Positions 6,117 to 6,178 of a DNA stretch of 6,178 nucleotides are shown here, piece after piece. The translations under genes and the position numbers were made by a program. The notes beneath the pieces were generated by a model. That model did not search any database and was not told the origin of the DNA. It saw only the letters and a list, made by a program, of their open reading frames with translations. The number at the start of each line of letters is the position of its first letter. Within the stretch, counting starts at the first letter, position 1. The stretch is from JBNJDJ01 sp051744845 (GTDB taxonomy: Bacteria > Bacillota > Clostridia > Peptostreptococcales > Acidaminobacteraceae), in NCBI GenBank assembly GCA_051744845.1, contig JBNJDJ010000088.1, positions 1 to 6,178 on the forward strand. The letters run 5' to 3'.

Positions 6117-6178
6117 ATGAATATAAAAAAGAAAATTTCAAAAAACAGTATTGTTAAAATTAAAGATGAATATTTAGA
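6117..6178 (+). CDS. 5' end of a rightward gene of unknown function (partial)
   Basis: An ATG opens a frame of 20 codons that runs off the window without a stop. The peptide starts MNIKKKISKNSIVKI and is Lys/Ile/Asn-rich, which is too little to assign a family. Support for a real gene comes from the signals upstream: a purine-rich AAAGAAG (6105-6111) 5 nt before the ATG and a perfect extended -10 promoter about 58 nt upstream. It is divergent from the restriction operon and shares its intergenic region, so it could be a regulator, another defence gene or simply the host flank. I do not recognise it. Confidence 0.45.
   Translation, partial: MNIKKKISKNSIVKIKDEYL

Noticed and set aside
1..6178. 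CRISPR array, tRNA/rRNA, insertion sequence or attachment-site repeats
   Set aside because: No regularly spaced repeats, tRNA-like folds, transposase motifs or matching direct repeats at the cassette ends were found by eye.

Overview
This window is dominated by one leftward operon, about 5.4 kb, that encodes a complete modification-dependent-looking but self-methylating restriction system of the LlaJI/BsuMI kind. In transcription order (right to left) the genes are a beta-class amino DNA methyltransferase (5796-4936), a cytosine-C5 DNA methyltransferase (4949-3891), a McrB-like AAA+ NTPase (3894-2077) and a McrC/LlaJI.R2-like PD-(D/E)xK endonuclease (2068-398). The first three genes overlap (14 nt, then an ATGA 4-nt overlap) and the last follows after 8 nt, so they are almost certainly co-transcribed and partly translationally coupled.

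The inferred mechanism is that the two methyltransferases protect the host's own target sites on both strands, while the McrB-like motor and the McrC-like nuclease form one NTP-dependent restriction complex that cuts unmethylated foreign DNA. The unusual point is the chemistry: the characterised LlaJI and BsuMI systems carry two C5 methyltransferases, while here one enzyme is an amino methyltransferase (DPPY, probably N6-adenine). That pairing suggests an asymmetric target with a modifiable cytosine on one strand and an adenine on the other, as known for several type IIS systems such as HphI and MnlI.

Left flank (1-420): a short rightward reading frame starts like a DUF4238 protein (H-x-x-P...YLRNF near the N-terminus) but is far shorter than that family and runs tail-to-tail into the end of the nuclease gene. 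It looks like a broken remnant at the edge of the restriction cassette.

Right flank (5797-6178): a 320-bp AT-rich divergent intergenic region. It holds a candidate extended -10 promoter for the operon, two short perfect palindromes centred 20 bp apart around and below its predicted start, a second, perfect extended -10 promoter facing right, and the first 20 codons of a rightward gene cut by the window edge.

Organism: a bacterium with a very AT-rich genome or island, using the standard code (TGA is a stop, TGG is Trp), with Shine-Dalgarno sequences (GAGG, GGAGG) and E. coli-like promoters. Nothing here fixes the taxon; a low-GC proteobacterium or firmicute would both fit. Layout (accessory restriction operon beside a broken gene) is that of a defence or mobile region.
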